Shown here: in pieces, positions 18,819 through 27,808 of the stretch | Layout: the number at the start of each line of letters is the position of its first letter | How positions within the stretch are numbered: the stretch's first letter is position 1 | Source: Ciceribacter thiooxidans | Lineage (GTDB): Bacteria > Pseudomonadota > Alphaproteobacteria > Rhizobiales > Rhizobiaceae | DNA: 64,000 nucleotides | Direction: 5' to 3' | Assembly: GCF_014126615.1 (NCBI RefSeq) | Contig: NZ_CP059896.1 | Span: forward strand, 2,180,501 to 2,244,500 | Program-made: the position numbers and the translations under genes | The notes under the pieces: generated by a model | Database searches by the model: none | What the model was told of the DNA's origin: nothing | The model's input: the letters and a program-made list of their open reading frames with translations, nothing else

Positions 18819-20075
18819 TTATCCCTGGTAGCGACGCAGGACCAGCGAGGCATTGGTGCCTCCGAATCCGAACGAATTGGAAAGCGCGACATCGATCTGA
18901 CGTTCGCGCGCCTTGTGCGGCACGAGGTCGATCGCCGTTTCCACTTCGGGATTGTCGAGGTTGAGCGTCGGCGGCGCGATATTGTCACGGATCGCGAGCG
19001 CAGAGAAGATCGCCTCGACGGCGCCGGCGGCGCCGAGAAGATGGCCGATCGCCGACTTGGTCGACGACATCGAGATCTTCGAGGCGGAATCGCCGACGAG
19101 CCGCTCGACCGCGCCGAGCTCGATGACGTCGGCCATGGTCGAGGTGCCGTGGGCATTGATGTAGTCGACATCGGCAGGCGTCAGGCCGGCGCGCTTCAGC
19201 GCCATCGCCATGCAGCGCTGCGCGCCTTCACCGTCTTCCGATGGGGCAGTGATGTGGTAGGCGTCGCCGGAAAGGCCGTAGCCGACGATCTCGGCATAGA
19301 TCTTGGCACCACGGGCCTTTGCGTGCTCCAGCTCTTCCAGCACGACGATGCCGGCTCCCTCGCCCATGACGAAGCCGTCACGGTCCTTGTCGTAGGGACG
19401 CGAGGCGCGGGTCGGATCGTCGTTGCGGGCGGTCGACAGCGCACGGCAGGCGGCAAAGCCGGCAAGCGAGATGCGGCTGATCGGCGATTCGGTGCCGCCG
19501 GCGACCATTACGTCGGCATCGCCGAGCGCGATCAGGCGCGCTGCGTCGCCGATGGCATGGGCGCCGGTCGAGCAGGCGGTGACGACCGAATGGTTCGGGC
19601 CGCGCAGCTTGTGACGGATCGAAACCTGGCCGGACGCCAGATTGATGAGACGGCCGGGAATGAAGAACGGCGAAAGGCGGCGCGGACCCTTGTCGCGCAG
19701 GATGAATCCCGCCTCGACGATGCCTTCGATCCCGCCGATGCCGGAGCCGATCAGCACGCCGCTCGCGATCTGGTCCTCGTCGCTCCTGGGATGCCAGCCG
19801 GCATCCTCGAGCGCCATGTCGGCGGCCGCGATCGCGTAAATGATGAAATTATCGACCTTGCGCTGTTCCTTGGGCTCCATCCAGTCGTCGGGACTGAACG
19901 CACCCTCGCCCTCGGTCGGAATGCGGCAGGCAACCTGCGCAGGCAGGTCATCGACCTCGAATTCGGTCACGCGGCGTGCGCCGCTCTGCCCGGCCAGGAG
20001 TTTCGACCACGTCACCTCGGTTCCACATCCCAGAGGCGATACCATGCCGGTACCGGTGATAACGACCCGTCTCAT
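18819..20075 (-). CDS. fabF: Beta-ketoacyl-ACP synthase II
   Basis: This 418-residue condensing enzyme elongates acyl-ACP with malonyl-ACP. The catalytic triad is Cys168 (TACSTGAH), His309 (NAHGTST) and His345 (KSAIGHLLGAAG). The C-terminal loop SNSFGFGGTNASLV is typical. The upstream terminator after acpP separates it from acpP, 106 bases away, so fabF with mltG, yicC and gmk may have its own promoter or rely on read-through. Confidence 0.95.
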   Translation of the reverse strand: MRRVVITGTGMVSPLGCGTEVTWSKLLAGQSGARRVTEFEVDDLPAQVACRIPTEGEGAFSPDDWMEPKEQRKVDNFIIYAIAAADMALEDAGWHPRSDEDQIASGVLIGSGIGGIEGIVEAGFILRDKGPRRLSPFFIPGRLINLASGQVSIRHKLRGPNHSVVTACSTGAHAIGDAARLIALGDADVMVAGGTESPISRISLAGFAACRALSTARNDDPTRASRPYDKDRDGFVMGEGAGIVVLEELEHAKARGAKIYAEIVGYGLSGDAYHITAPSEDGEGAQRCMAMALKRAGLTPADVDYINAHGTSTMADVIELGAVERLVGDSASKISMSSTKSAIGHLLGAAGAVEAIFSALAIRDNIAPPTLNLDNPEVETAIDLVPHKARERQIDVALSNSFGFGGTNASLVLRRYQG

Positions 20076-20115
20076 AGTCCGCAGCCCACCTGTTCTTTCG
20101 GTCTGAAAACAGCAA

Positions 20116-20134
20116 GGCCCGCCAGGAGCGGGCC
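20116..20134 (-). terminator. Rho-independent terminator after acpP
   Basis: On the minus strand GGCCCGC-TCCTG-GCGGGCC forms a perfect 7-bp stem, followed by TTGCTGTTTT. It lies 47 bases after the acpP stop, where an abundant small mRNA would be expected to end. Confidence 0.72.
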
Positions 20135-20181
20135 TCCGCAGGCCGGATCTAGGGCGATCCGCCTGCCTAGCATGTCAACGA

Positions 20182-20418
20182 TCAGGCCTGAGCCTTCTCG
20201 ATGAACTTTACCGCGTCGCCGACGGTCAGGATGGAATCGGCCGCGTCGTCCGGGATTTCAACGCCGAACTCTTCTTCGAAAGCCATGACCAATTCGACCG
20301 TGTCGAGCGAGTCGGCGCCCAGGTCGTCGATGAAGCTCGCGCCTTCGACGACTTTCTCGGCATCAACGCCAAGATGGTCAATTACAATTTTCTTCACGCG
20401 TTCTGCGATATCGCTCAT
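20182..20418 (-). CDS. acpP: Acyl carrier protein
   Basis: This 78-residue acidic protein has the phosphopantetheine attachment serine at Ser37 in GADSLDT. It carries growing acyl chains for the Fab enzymes encoded on both sides. The start MSDIAERV at 20418 is preceded by GAGGAAA. The frame is open much further upstream (to 20556), but that stretch has no coding support. A terminator hairpin follows. Confidence 0.96.
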   Translation of the reverse strand: MSDIAERVKKIVIDHLGVDAEKVVEGASFIDDLGADSLDTVELVMAFEEEFGVEIPDDAADSILTVGDAVKFIEKAQA

Positions 20419-20599
20419 GTCGGTTTCCTCGACCTTCTTTATCTCGGGGCGCCGCGACGGTCCCCTACCCTGTATCAAACCGGCGATCGATGCTTTTGCA
20501 ACCTCACCGGCAAACTCGTTCAGCCCAATCCACAACGAACAGCAGCCTAGGCACAACTGCCGCCTGTCATTTCGGGACGACTGTACACAGTCTTGGCCC

Positions 20600-20617
20600 G
20601 CTTAACATGCTTTAAGC
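20600..20617. repeat. Inverted repeat upstream of acpP
   Basis: GCTTAA and TTAAGC are separated by 6 bases, in the 272-base gap between acpP and fabG. It resembles a CtrA full site (TTAA, 7 bases, TTAA) but the spacing is one base short. I found no convincing sigma-70 promoter in this gap, although acpP must have one. Confidence 0.25.
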
Positions 20618-20669
20618 CCTTCGCAAAGCCTGAAAATCACCGGCGAGAGGCTGCTCAACATGCAAATCC

Positions 20670-20686
20670 CGCGCGCAATGCGCGCG
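20670..20686 (-). terminator. Hairpin after fabG
   Basis: On the minus strand CGCGCGC-ATT-GCGCGCG forms a perfect 7-bp stem 5 bases after the fabG stop, followed by GGATTTGC. The T run is poor. It may end the fabD-fabG transcript or protect its 3' end. Confidence 0.45.
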
Positions 20687-20690
20687 AGCG

Positions 20691-21428
20691 TCAGATCATC
20701 GCCATGCCGCCGTTGACGTGAAGCGTCTGGCCGGTGACATAGCCCGCCTCGTTGGAGGCGAGATAGAGGACGGCGGCGGCGATGTCGCTGCCGGTGCCCA
20801 TGCGCTTCATCGGGATCGCCCCCATGATCGCTTCCTTCTGCTTCTCGTTGAGCTTGCCGGTCATGGCGCTTTCGATGAAGCCCGGCGCGACGCAGTTGAC
20901 GGTGACGTTGCGCGTCGCGATTTCCTGGGCGAGCGACTTCGAGAAGCCGATCATGCCCGCCTTCGAGGCGCAATAGTTCGTCTGGCCCGGATTGCCGGTG
21001 ACGCCGACGATCGAGGTGATGTTGATGATGCGACCGAAGCGGCGGCGCATCATCGGATGGGTGAGTTCGCGGGTCAGCCGGAAGACCGCCGTCAGGTTGA
21101 CCTCGAGGACACTGTCCCAGTCCTCGTCGCTCATGCGCACGAAGAGACCGTCCTTGGTGATGCCGGCGTTGTTGACGAGGATGTCGACGCCTTCGAGTTC
21201 GGCTTCCGCCTTCTCACCGAGCGCCTTCACTTCGTCGCGGCTCGACAGGTTCGCCGGGAAGATCTTCACCCGGTCGCCGAGATCGGCGGCGAGCGCCTCG
21301 AGCTTCTCGACGCGCGTTCCATGCAGGCCGACGATGGCGCCACGCGCATGCAGCAGGCGGGCGATTTCCTCGCCGAGGCCGCCGGTTGCGCCGGTGACGA
21401 GGGCCTTGCGGCCGGTCAAATCAAACAT
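20691..21428 (-). CDS. fabG: 3-oxoacyl-ACP reductase
   Basis: This 245-residue short-chain dehydrogenase reduces beta-ketoacyl-ACP with NADPH. The cofactor loop is TGATGGLGEE (12-21), then NNAG, and the catalytic residues are Ser139, Tyr152 and Lys156 (YCASK). The C-terminal HVNGGMAMI is typical of FabG. ATG 21428 is chosen by homology and an AAGGA site; the frame stays open upstream into the end of fabD. It starts 31 bases after the fabD stop. Confidence 0.95.
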   Translation of the reverse strand: MFDLTGRKALVTGATGGLGEEIARLLHARGAIVGLHGTRVEKLEALAADLGDRVKIFPANLSSRDEVKALGEKAEAELEGVDILVNNAGITKDGLFVRMSDEDWDSVLEVNLTAVFRLTRELTHPMMRRRFGRIINITSIVGVTGNPGQTNYCASKAGMIGFSKSLAQEIATRNVTVNCVAPGFIESAMTGKLNEKQKEAIMGAIPMKRMGTGSDIAAAVLYLASNEAGYVTGQTLHVNGGMAMI

Positions 21429-21459
21429 GATCGCAATCCTTGTTTTTCGAAACGGAAGA

Positions 21460-22404
21460 TCAGCCGAGAAGTGCTGCGAGCGCGGCGTCGATATCGGCCG
21501 GCGTGTTGACGGCAATGCCGTTCACGGACTTGTCGATGCGGCGGGCGAGACCCGTCAGGACCTTGCCCGAGCCGAGTTCATAAAGCGTGGTGACGCCGTT
21601 TGCGGCGAACCATTCAACCGTCTCGCGCCAGCGAACCTGGCCGGTGACCTGTTCGACGAGCAGCGCGGCGATCTCGTCGGCTGACGTGACCGGCGCGGCG
21701 CGGACGTTGGCGATCAGCGGTACGACCGGGTCCTTCTTCCCAACCTTGGCGAGCGCCTCGCGCATGGCCTCGGCGGCCGGCCCCATCAGGGCGGAATGGA
21801 AAGGTGCGGAGACGGGCAGCATGATGGCGCGCTTTGCGCCCTTGTCGGTCGCAAGGGTAGCCGCCTTTTCGACTGCGGCCTTGCCGCCGGAAATCACCAG
21901 CTGGCCGCCGCCGTTGTCGTTGGCGATCTGGCAGGGTCCGACGGCGGAGGCCTCGACGCAAATAGACTGCACGTCACCGTGCTCGAGCCCGATGATCGCG
22001 GCCATGGCGCCTTCGCCGACCGGAACGGCGGCCTGCATGGCGTTGCCGCGGATGCGCAGGAGCCGCGCGGTATCGGCGAGCGAGAAGGTGCCGGCGGCGC
22101 AGAGCGCGGAATATTCGCCGAGCGAATGGCCGGCGACGAAGGCGACCTTGGACTTGAGATCGAGGCCGCGGGCCTGCATCACGCGGATCACTGCCATCGA
22201 TACGGCCATCAGCGCCGGCTGGGCGTTGGCGGTCAGCGTCAGGGTTTCTTCCGGCCCTTCGAACATGACGGAGGAGAGCTTCTCGCCGAGCGCCTCGTCG
22301 ACTTCCTCGAAGACCGCACGGGCCTCGGGATAGGTCTCCGCAAGCTCCTTGCCCATGCCGACGGCCTGGCTGCCCTGGCCGGGGAACGTAAATGCCACAC
22401 TCAT
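21460..22404 (-). CDS. fabD: Malonyl-CoA:ACP transacylase
   Basis: This 314-residue acyltransferase loads malonyl units on ACP. The nucleophile motif GHSLGEY is at 92-98 (Ser94), with FPGQGSQAVGMG at the N-terminus and SAPFHSALM carrying the catalytic histidine. It is the first gene of the minus-strand fab run. A 248-base gap separates it from the divergent aldo/keto reductase. Confidence 0.96.
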   Translation of the reverse strand: MSVAFTFPGQGSQAVGMGKELAETYPEARAVFEEVDEALGEKLSSVMFEGPEETLTLTANAQPALMAVSMAVIRVMQARGLDLKSKVAFVAGHSLGEYSALCAAGTFSLADTARLLRIRGNAMQAAVPVGEGAMAAIIGLEHGDVQSICVEASAVGPCQIANDNGGGQLVISGGKAAVEKAATLATDKGAKRAIMLPVSAPFHSALMGPAAEAMREALAKVGKKDPVVPLIANVRAAPVTSADEIAALLVEQVTGQVRWRETVEWFAANGVTTLYELGSGKVLTGLARRIDKSVNGIAVNTPADIDAALAALLG

Positions 22405-22652
22405 GGTCCAATCCTTCTCGGGATATGTTCTTCCCTGACTTTTTTCTCTCCCTTTGACGGGTTTTCAAAGGGAGTCAAGTGCAGGCGGGCCGCTATGCCC
22501 CGCTCTCGGCACGTTGTCCAGAGCCGGGAGAGGAGCATCTGCGCATTGGCACAGGCGTGGAAAGAACGCGCTTGCAGTGCTGCGAAATCGACCTAGATTC
22601 GCAGCGCAACTCCCGCCCTCCGATATTCTTTCCAGCAACGGAAACCGCTTTC

Positions 22653-23696
22653 ATGAAGTACAACAAACTCGGCCGAACCGGCATCACCGTCTCCGAAAGC
22701 TGCCTGGGGACGATGACCTGGGGTTCGCAGAACACTGAGGCTGAAGCCTTCGAGCAGATGGACTATGCGCTCGATCACGGCATCAATTTCTTCGACACCG
22801 CCGAACTCTACCCGACCACCCCACTCTCCGCCGAGACCTATGGCGACACCGAGACGATCATCGGCAACTGGTTCGAGAAAACCGGCAAGCGCAAGGATGT
22901 CGTGCTCGCGACCAAGGTCGCCGGCGCCGGCCGACCTTATATCCGCGGCGGCGAGCCGATCACCGGGGCGGCGATCCGCGAGGCGGTCGACGCGAGCCTC
23001 AGGCGGCTCAAGACCGACTATATCGATCTCTACCAGATTCACTGGCCGAACCGCGGTCATTACCACTTCCGCCAGGCATGGACCTACAATCCGTTCAAGC
23101 AGGATCGCGAGAAGGCTGTCGCCGACATCGAGGAGAAGCTCTCCGCGCTCGACGACTGCGTGAAGGCCGGCAAGATCCGTGCGATCGGCCTCTCCAACGA
23201 AACGGCCTGGGGCACGCTCAAATATCTCTCGCTTGCCGAGAAGAAGGGGCTCGCACGAGTGGCGACGCTCCAGAACGAGTACAATCTCCTCTACCGCAGC
23301 TTCGATCTCGATCTCGCGGAGGTCTCACATCATGAGGATGTCGGCCTGCTCGCCTATTCTCCGCTGGCTGGCGGCATTCTTTCGGGCAAGTATCTCGACG
23401 GACAGAAGCCTGCAGGCTCCCGCGGCTCGATCAACGGCGACATCGGCGGACGCCTGCAACCACGCCAGGAGCCGGCGACGCGCGCCTATGTCGAGATCGC
23501 CCGCAAGCATGGCCTCGATCCGTCGGCGATGGCACTCGCCTTCTGCCTCACGCGGCCGTTCATGGCCTCGGTGATCATCGGCGCGACCGGCATGGAACAG
23601 CTGAAGACCGACATCTCGGCCGCCGATCTCGTGCTCTCCGACGAGGTCCTCGCCGAGATCGCCAAGGTCCATCGCTTCTATCCCATGCCGATGTGA
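22653..23696 (+). CDS. Aldo/keto reductase (Tas-like)
   Basis: This 347-residue NADP(H)-dependent aldo/keto reductase has the family catalytic residues in order: Asp in FFDTAELYP, Tyr a little further on, Lys in LATKVAG, and His in QIHWPNR. The insertion PTTPLSAETYG resembles the E. coli Tas protein. The physiological substrate is unknown. The start MKYNKLGRTGITVSES at 22653 is the family start; the frame is open further upstream (22479) without support. Confidence 0.85.
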   Translation: MKYNKLGRTGITVSESCLGTMTWGSQNTEAEAFEQMDYALDHGINFFDTAELYPTTPLSAETYGDTETIIGNWFEKTGKRKDVVLATKVAGAGRPYIRGGEPITGAAIREAVDASLRRLKTDYIDLYQIHWPNRGHYHFRQAWTYNPFKQDREKAVADIEEKLSALDDCVKAGKIRAIGLSNETAWGTLKYLSLAEKKGLARVATLQNEYNLLYRSFDLDLAEVSHHEDVGLLAYSPLAGGILSGKYLDGQKPAGSRGSINGDIGGRLQPRQEPATRAYVEIARKHGLDPSAMALAFCLTRPFMASVIIGATGMEQLKTDISAADLVLSDEVLAEIAKVHRFYPMPM

Positions 23697-23800
23697 GGTC
23701 GCCCGCGGCATCGCGAAGCAGGCAGAAGACGCCATTGCAGGTTGCGCATGATCGTCCGGGCTGCTCCAATGGAGCGGTCTGGACGGCGAAGCGGAACGAT

Positions 23801-24727
<927 letters not shown>

Positions 24728-24755
24728 ACGATGGTGCGTTTCCGGCTTTTCAGCC

Positions 24756-24783
24756 TTGCCTTTCCTCGAAAAATGCGTATAAG
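24756..24783 (+). promoter_or_regulatory. Probable promoter of the rpsF operon
   Basis: TTGCCT at 24756-24761 and TATAAG at 24778-24783 are separated by 16 bases, in the 277-base gap before rpsF. The transcript would carry a leader of about 215 bases. Confidence 0.45.
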
Positions 24784-24833
24784 CGCGCTGTTCAAAACAC
24801 CCGGTCCTTCGGCTGGTGGCTGAACGGAGGGCA

Positions 24834-24851
24834 GGTCCTCGAAAGAGGATC
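24834..24851 (+). ncRNA. Hairpin with GAAA tetraloop in the rpsF leader
   Basis: GGTCCTC-GAAA-GAGGATC folds into a 7-bp stem (one G-U pair) closed by a GNRA tetraloop. Just downstream GGCA-CCGAAGGGT-TGCC can form a second small stem with CCG in its loop. S6:S18 complexes in other bacteria bind leader RNAs with a CCG motif, so this long leader may be an autoregulatory element. That link is inference only. Confidence 0.35.
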
Positions 24852-25004
24852 GCAGGCACCGAAGGGTTGCCGGCCTCCCGTGTCTCCGCTCTCGACCGTC
24901 TCGATCAAACGCTTTTCTTGCCTGGTCTTTCCAGTTCCAAGAGCAGTCGTTGAGGCTTAGCGCCGGATCCGGGTGACGACAACCGCAAGAAAGGCAAGTC
25001 TACA

Positions 25005-25460
25005 ATGGCTCTTTACGAACATGTATTCCTTGCCCGGCAGGATATGTCCGCTCAGCAGGTTGATGCCCTCGTCGAACAGTACAAGGGCGTCATCGAAGCT
25101 AACGGCGGCAAGGTCGGGCGCATCGAGAACTGGGGCCTGAAGTCCCTCACCTACCGCATCAAGAAGAACCGCAAGGCGCACTACGCCCTCATGGACATCG
25201 ACGCTCCGGCGGCCGCCATCCATGAAATGGAACGCCAGATGCGCATCAACGAAGACGTTCTTCGTTACATGACCATCGCCGTCGAAGCCCACGAAGAAGG
25301 CCCGTCCGCGATGATGCAGAAGCGTGACCGCGACGACCGTCCGCGCCGTGACGGCGACGACCGTGGCCCGCGCCGCGACTTCGGCGACCGTGGCCCGCGT
25401 CCGGACCGTGGCCCCCGTGAAGGTGGCTTCGAACGCCGTCCGCGCGAAGACCGCGCGTAA
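25005..25460 (+). CDS. rpsF: 30S ribosomal protein S6
   Basis: This 151-residue protein has the normal S6 fold in its first 100 residues ([12 protein letters not shown], with [15 protein letters not shown]). A long Arg/Asp/Gly-rich tail follows (repeats of DRGPR), typical of rhizobial S6. In the 30S platform S6 pairs with S18, whose gene follows 24 bases later. AAGAAAGG upstream is the ribosome binding site. Confidence 0.96.
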   Translation: MALYEHVFLARQDMSAQQVDALVEQYKGVIEANGGKVGRIENWGLKSLTYRIKKNRKAHYALMDIDAPAAAIHEMERQMRINEDVLRYMTIAVEAHEEGPSAMMQKRDRDDRPRRDGDDRGPRRDFGDRGPRPDRGPREGGFERRPREDRA

Positions 25461-25484
25461 TTTCGAGCACAAGGAGAAAACACA

Positions 25485-25733
25485 ATGGCTGATGCATCCT
25501 CTGCTCCGGCACGCCGCCCGTTCCACCGCCGTCGCAAGACCTGCCCCTTCTCGGGCGCGAACGCACCGAAGATCGACTACAAGGACGTTCGTCTCCTGCA
25601 GCGCTACATTTCCGAGCGCGGCAAGATCGTTCCGTCCCGTATCACGGCGGTTTCCCAGAAGAAGCAGCGCGAACTGGCCAAGGCCATCAAGCGCGCCCGC
25701 TTCCTCGGCCTGCTGCCCTACGTCGTAGCGTAA
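25485..25733 (+). CDS. rpsR: 30S ribosomal protein S18
   Basis: This 82-residue protein has the S18 core [20 protein letters not shown] and [12 protein letters not shown]. It binds 16S rRNA as a heterodimer with S6. AAGGAG precedes the ATG. A very strong hairpin follows the stop codon. Confidence 0.96.
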   Translation: MADASSAPARRPFHRRRKTCPFSGANAPKIDYKDVRLLQRYISERGKIVPSRITAVSQKKQRELAKAIKRARFLGLLPYVVA

Positions 25734-25742
25734 TCCGACATT

Positions 25743-25768
25743 GTTCCGCCGGCTTCGGCCGGCGGAAC
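25743..25768 (+). terminator. Strong UUCG hairpin after rpsR
   Basis: GTTCCGCCGGC-TTCG-GCCGGCGGAAC is a perfect 11-bp stem with the extra-stable TTCG tetraloop, 10 bases after the rpsR stop. No T run follows. It probably attenuates read-through or protects the rpsF-rpsR mRNA, setting ribosomal protein levels apart from the downstream gene. Confidence 0.55.
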
Positions 25769-25882
25769 CGCCCTTCCGCGATGGGCGCGGATCGGCACCC
25801 TTGAAAACCCATGTTGGGGACCGGACGTTCACAGATCGAATCCGGATCTTCCCCTAACTGCTTCGAAAAGCAGGACAGCGAC

Positions 25883-26860
25883 GTGAAACAGGTGAATGCG
25901 ACATTGCTGCTGACCGGCGTTCTCGCCGGCATTACCGCCGTCCTGCTGGTGCTGGGCGCGAACGCGCAGCCGTCGTTTGCCTCTCTCCTCTACGCGGCGT
26001 CTGCCCTTCCCGTTCTCATCGTCGGCCTCGGCTGGGGCAACATCGCTGCGATCACCGCGGTCATCACCGCTGCGGTCATCGGCGCGGTCGCCGTCTCGCC
26101 GCTCTTCGCCTTCGCAATGGCGATCTTCACCCTGCTGCCGGCGGGCTGGCTCAGCCATCTTGCGAACCTCGCGCGCCCGGCTTCCGAGCTCGGCGGGCCG
26201 CAGAACCTGATGGCGTGGTATCCGCTCTCCGACATCCTGCTGCATCTCTGCTCGCTGGTCGCGCTCGCCGTCGTCGCGCTGGGAATCATGATCGGCTACG
26301 GCCCGGATCTGGTCGGCCAGATGGTCGATGCGCTGCTGCAGTCGGTCCAGGGCGGAGAGAACCCCGCACTGGCGCCGGATGCCGCAAGCGTCGCGCAGCT
26401 GAAGCGCATGATGCTGACCATGCTGCCGGTCGTGCAGGGCGGCACCTGGGTACTGATGCTCTTCTCCGCCTATTATGTCGCCGTGCGGGTCGTCGCCGCT
26501 TCCGGCCACGGCCTGCGCCCGCGCGAGGACATCCCCTCGGCCCTCAGGATGAACCGCAACGCGCTCTTCGTCTTTCTCGCCGGCATTCTCGCGACGTTCT
26601 ACGGCGGCGTTCCGGCGCTGGTCGGCGCCACCGTTTGCGGCGCCTTCGGTGCCGGCTTCCTCCTCGCCGGCTTCGCCTCCCTGCACCTGCGCACCCGCGG
26701 CAAGGACTGGCGCGTGCCGGCGCTGGTGCTCGCCTACATCTCGGCGCTGCTTCTGCTGCCCGCCTTCTTCATTCTCGTCCTCGGCCTGTCGGATACCCGG
26801 CGGACCGTGGCGCTGACGCCGGCGCGATCCGCCGACAAACCCGACAACACCGACACCTGA
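25883..26860 (+). CDS. DUF2232 multi-pass membrane protein
   Basis: This 325-residue protein has about eight membrane helices and belongs to the DUF2232/YybS-like group, which is regularly found between rpsR and rplI in rhizobia. The function is unknown. GTG 25883 is chosen because AGGA lies upstream and the first membrane helix follows soon after; the extension to ATG 25811 is hydrophilic and unlikely. The C-terminus is a short hydrophilic tail. Its place in a ribosomal protein operon is conserved but unexplained. Confidence 0.8.
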   Translation: MKQVNATLLLTGVLAGITAVLLVLGANAQPSFASLLYAASALPVLIVGLGWGNIAAITAVITAAVIGAVAVSPLFAFAMAIFTLLPAGWLSHLANLARPASELGGPQNLMAWYPLSDILLHLCSLVALAVVALGIMIGYGPDLVGQMVDALLQSVQGGENPALAPDAASVAQLKRMMLTMLPVVQGGTWVLMLFSAYYVAVRVVAASGHGLRPREDIPSALRMNRNALFVFLAGILATFYGGVPALVGATVCGAFGAGFLLAGFASLHLRTRGKDWRVPALVLAYISALLLLPAFFILVLGLSDTRRTVALTPARSADKPDNTDT

Positions 26861-26884
26861 ACTTGAGACTGAAAGGAAACGAAA

Positions 26885-27460
26885 ATGGAAGTCATTCTTC
26901 TCGAACGCATCGCCAAGCTCGGCCAGATGGGCGAAACCGTGAAGGTTCGCGACGGCTTTGCCCGTAACTACCTCCTGCCGCAGGGCAAGGCGCTGCGCGC
27001 CAACGCCGCCAACAAGTCCCGCTTCGAAGCCGAACGCGCCACGCTGGAAGCCCGCAACCTCGAGCGCAAGTCGGAAGCCCAGAAGGTCGCCGACGCCCTC
27101 TCCGGCAAGTCCTTCGTCGTCGTCCGTTCGGCCGGCGAAACCGGTCAGCTCTACGGCTCCGTCGCCGCTCGTGACGTCGTCGACATCCTGGCCGCCGAAG
27201 GCTTCAACGTTTCGCGCAACCAGGTCGAGCTCAACCAGCCGATCAAGTCGATCGGCCTTCACCAGGTCACCCTGCACCTGCACGCCGAAGTCGAACTGGC
27301 GGTCGAGCTCAACGTCGCCCGCTCGGCCGAAGAAGCCGAACGCCAGGCCAAGGGCGAAAGCCTGACCTCCGCCGACGCGATCTACGGCGTCGACGAAGAC
27401 GCCCTGCGTCCGGAAGACTTCTTCAACCCGGACGCCGAGCTCGAAGGCGAACAGGAATAA
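26885..27460 (+). CDS. rplI: 50S ribosomal protein L9
   Basis: This 191-residue protein has the N-terminal rRNA-binding domain of L9 ([32 protein letters not shown], shown here by [13 protein letters not shown] and FARNYLLP), the long connecting helix, and the C-terminal domain. An acidic extension ends ELEGEQE, which makes it longer than the E. coli protein of about 149 residues. AAAGGAA is the ribosome binding site. A strong terminator follows. Confidence 0.96.
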   Translation: MEVILLERIAKLGQMGETVKVRDGFARNYLLPQGKALRANAANKSRFEAERATLEARNLERKSEAQKVADALSGKSFVVVRSAGETGQLYGSVAARDVVDILAAEGFNVSRNQVELNQPIKSIGLHQVTLHLHAEVELAVELNVARSAEEAERQAKGESLTSADAIYGVDEDALRPEDFFNPDAELEGEQE

Positions 27461-27482
27461 TATCCGACGCAAGCCGGATTTG

Positions 27483-27518
27483 GACGCCCGGGCCCCTGTG
27501 GCCCGGGCGTCTTCTTTT
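27483..27518 (+). terminator. Rho-independent terminator after rplI
   Basis: A perfect 12-bp GC-rich stem (GACGCCCGGGCC / GGCCCGGGCGTC) with loop CCTGT is followed by TTCTTTT. It ends the ribosomal protein operon. The rest of the 348-base gap up to dnaB (27519-27808) holds no gene; it contains a DnaA box and a long inverted repeat, listed separately. Confidence 0.85.
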
Positions 27519-27663
27519 GCGAAAAAGCCGACGCCCGCAGGGGCCGAAAAATTCGCCGCCGGCACACTCCGCACGGTGTAGAATTGGTCCTGCCGGGCGA
27601 TTCGCCCACGCCTGCAGACGCGGCAAGAAGAATCCCGCCGGACTGCGCGGAATTCTTTCGGCC

Positions 27664-27672
27664 TGTGGATAA
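27664..27672 (-). promoter_or_regulatory. Perfect DnaA box upstream of dnaB
   Basis: TGTGGATAA is the complement of TTATCCACA, the consensus DnaA box. It lies 137 bases before the start of the replicative helicase gene. DnaA acts as a transcription factor at such boxes in many bacteria. A single 9-base match can occur by chance, so the claim rests mainly on its position. Confidence 0.45.
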
Positions 27673-27747
27673 AAGGGACAACTGCCGGCATACGCCGTCC
27701 GCCGCGCGAGCGAGCGTGGAATCGCCCGATTGCTGTTGACTATCCTG

Positions 27748-27780
27748 TCGTCGACCGCCAAACCGGTTGGCTGTCGACGA
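27748..27780. repeat. Long inverted repeat before dnaB
   Basis: TCGTCGAC at 27748-27755 pairs with GTCGACGA at 27773-27780, and inside it CCAA pairs with TTGG. The whole 33-base structure has one mismatch and lies 28 bases before the dnaB ATG. It overlaps the region where a promoter with -35 TTGACT (27736) would have its -10. It could be an operator or a 5'-UTR hairpin. Confidence 0.5.
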
Positions 27781-27808
27781 GCACGAACGAGGGAAACGGT
27801 AGCCCGCA

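Noticed and set aside
20600..20617. CtrA binding site upstream of acpP
   Set aside because: The two TTAA halves are 6 bases apart rather than 7. It is kept only as an inverted repeat.
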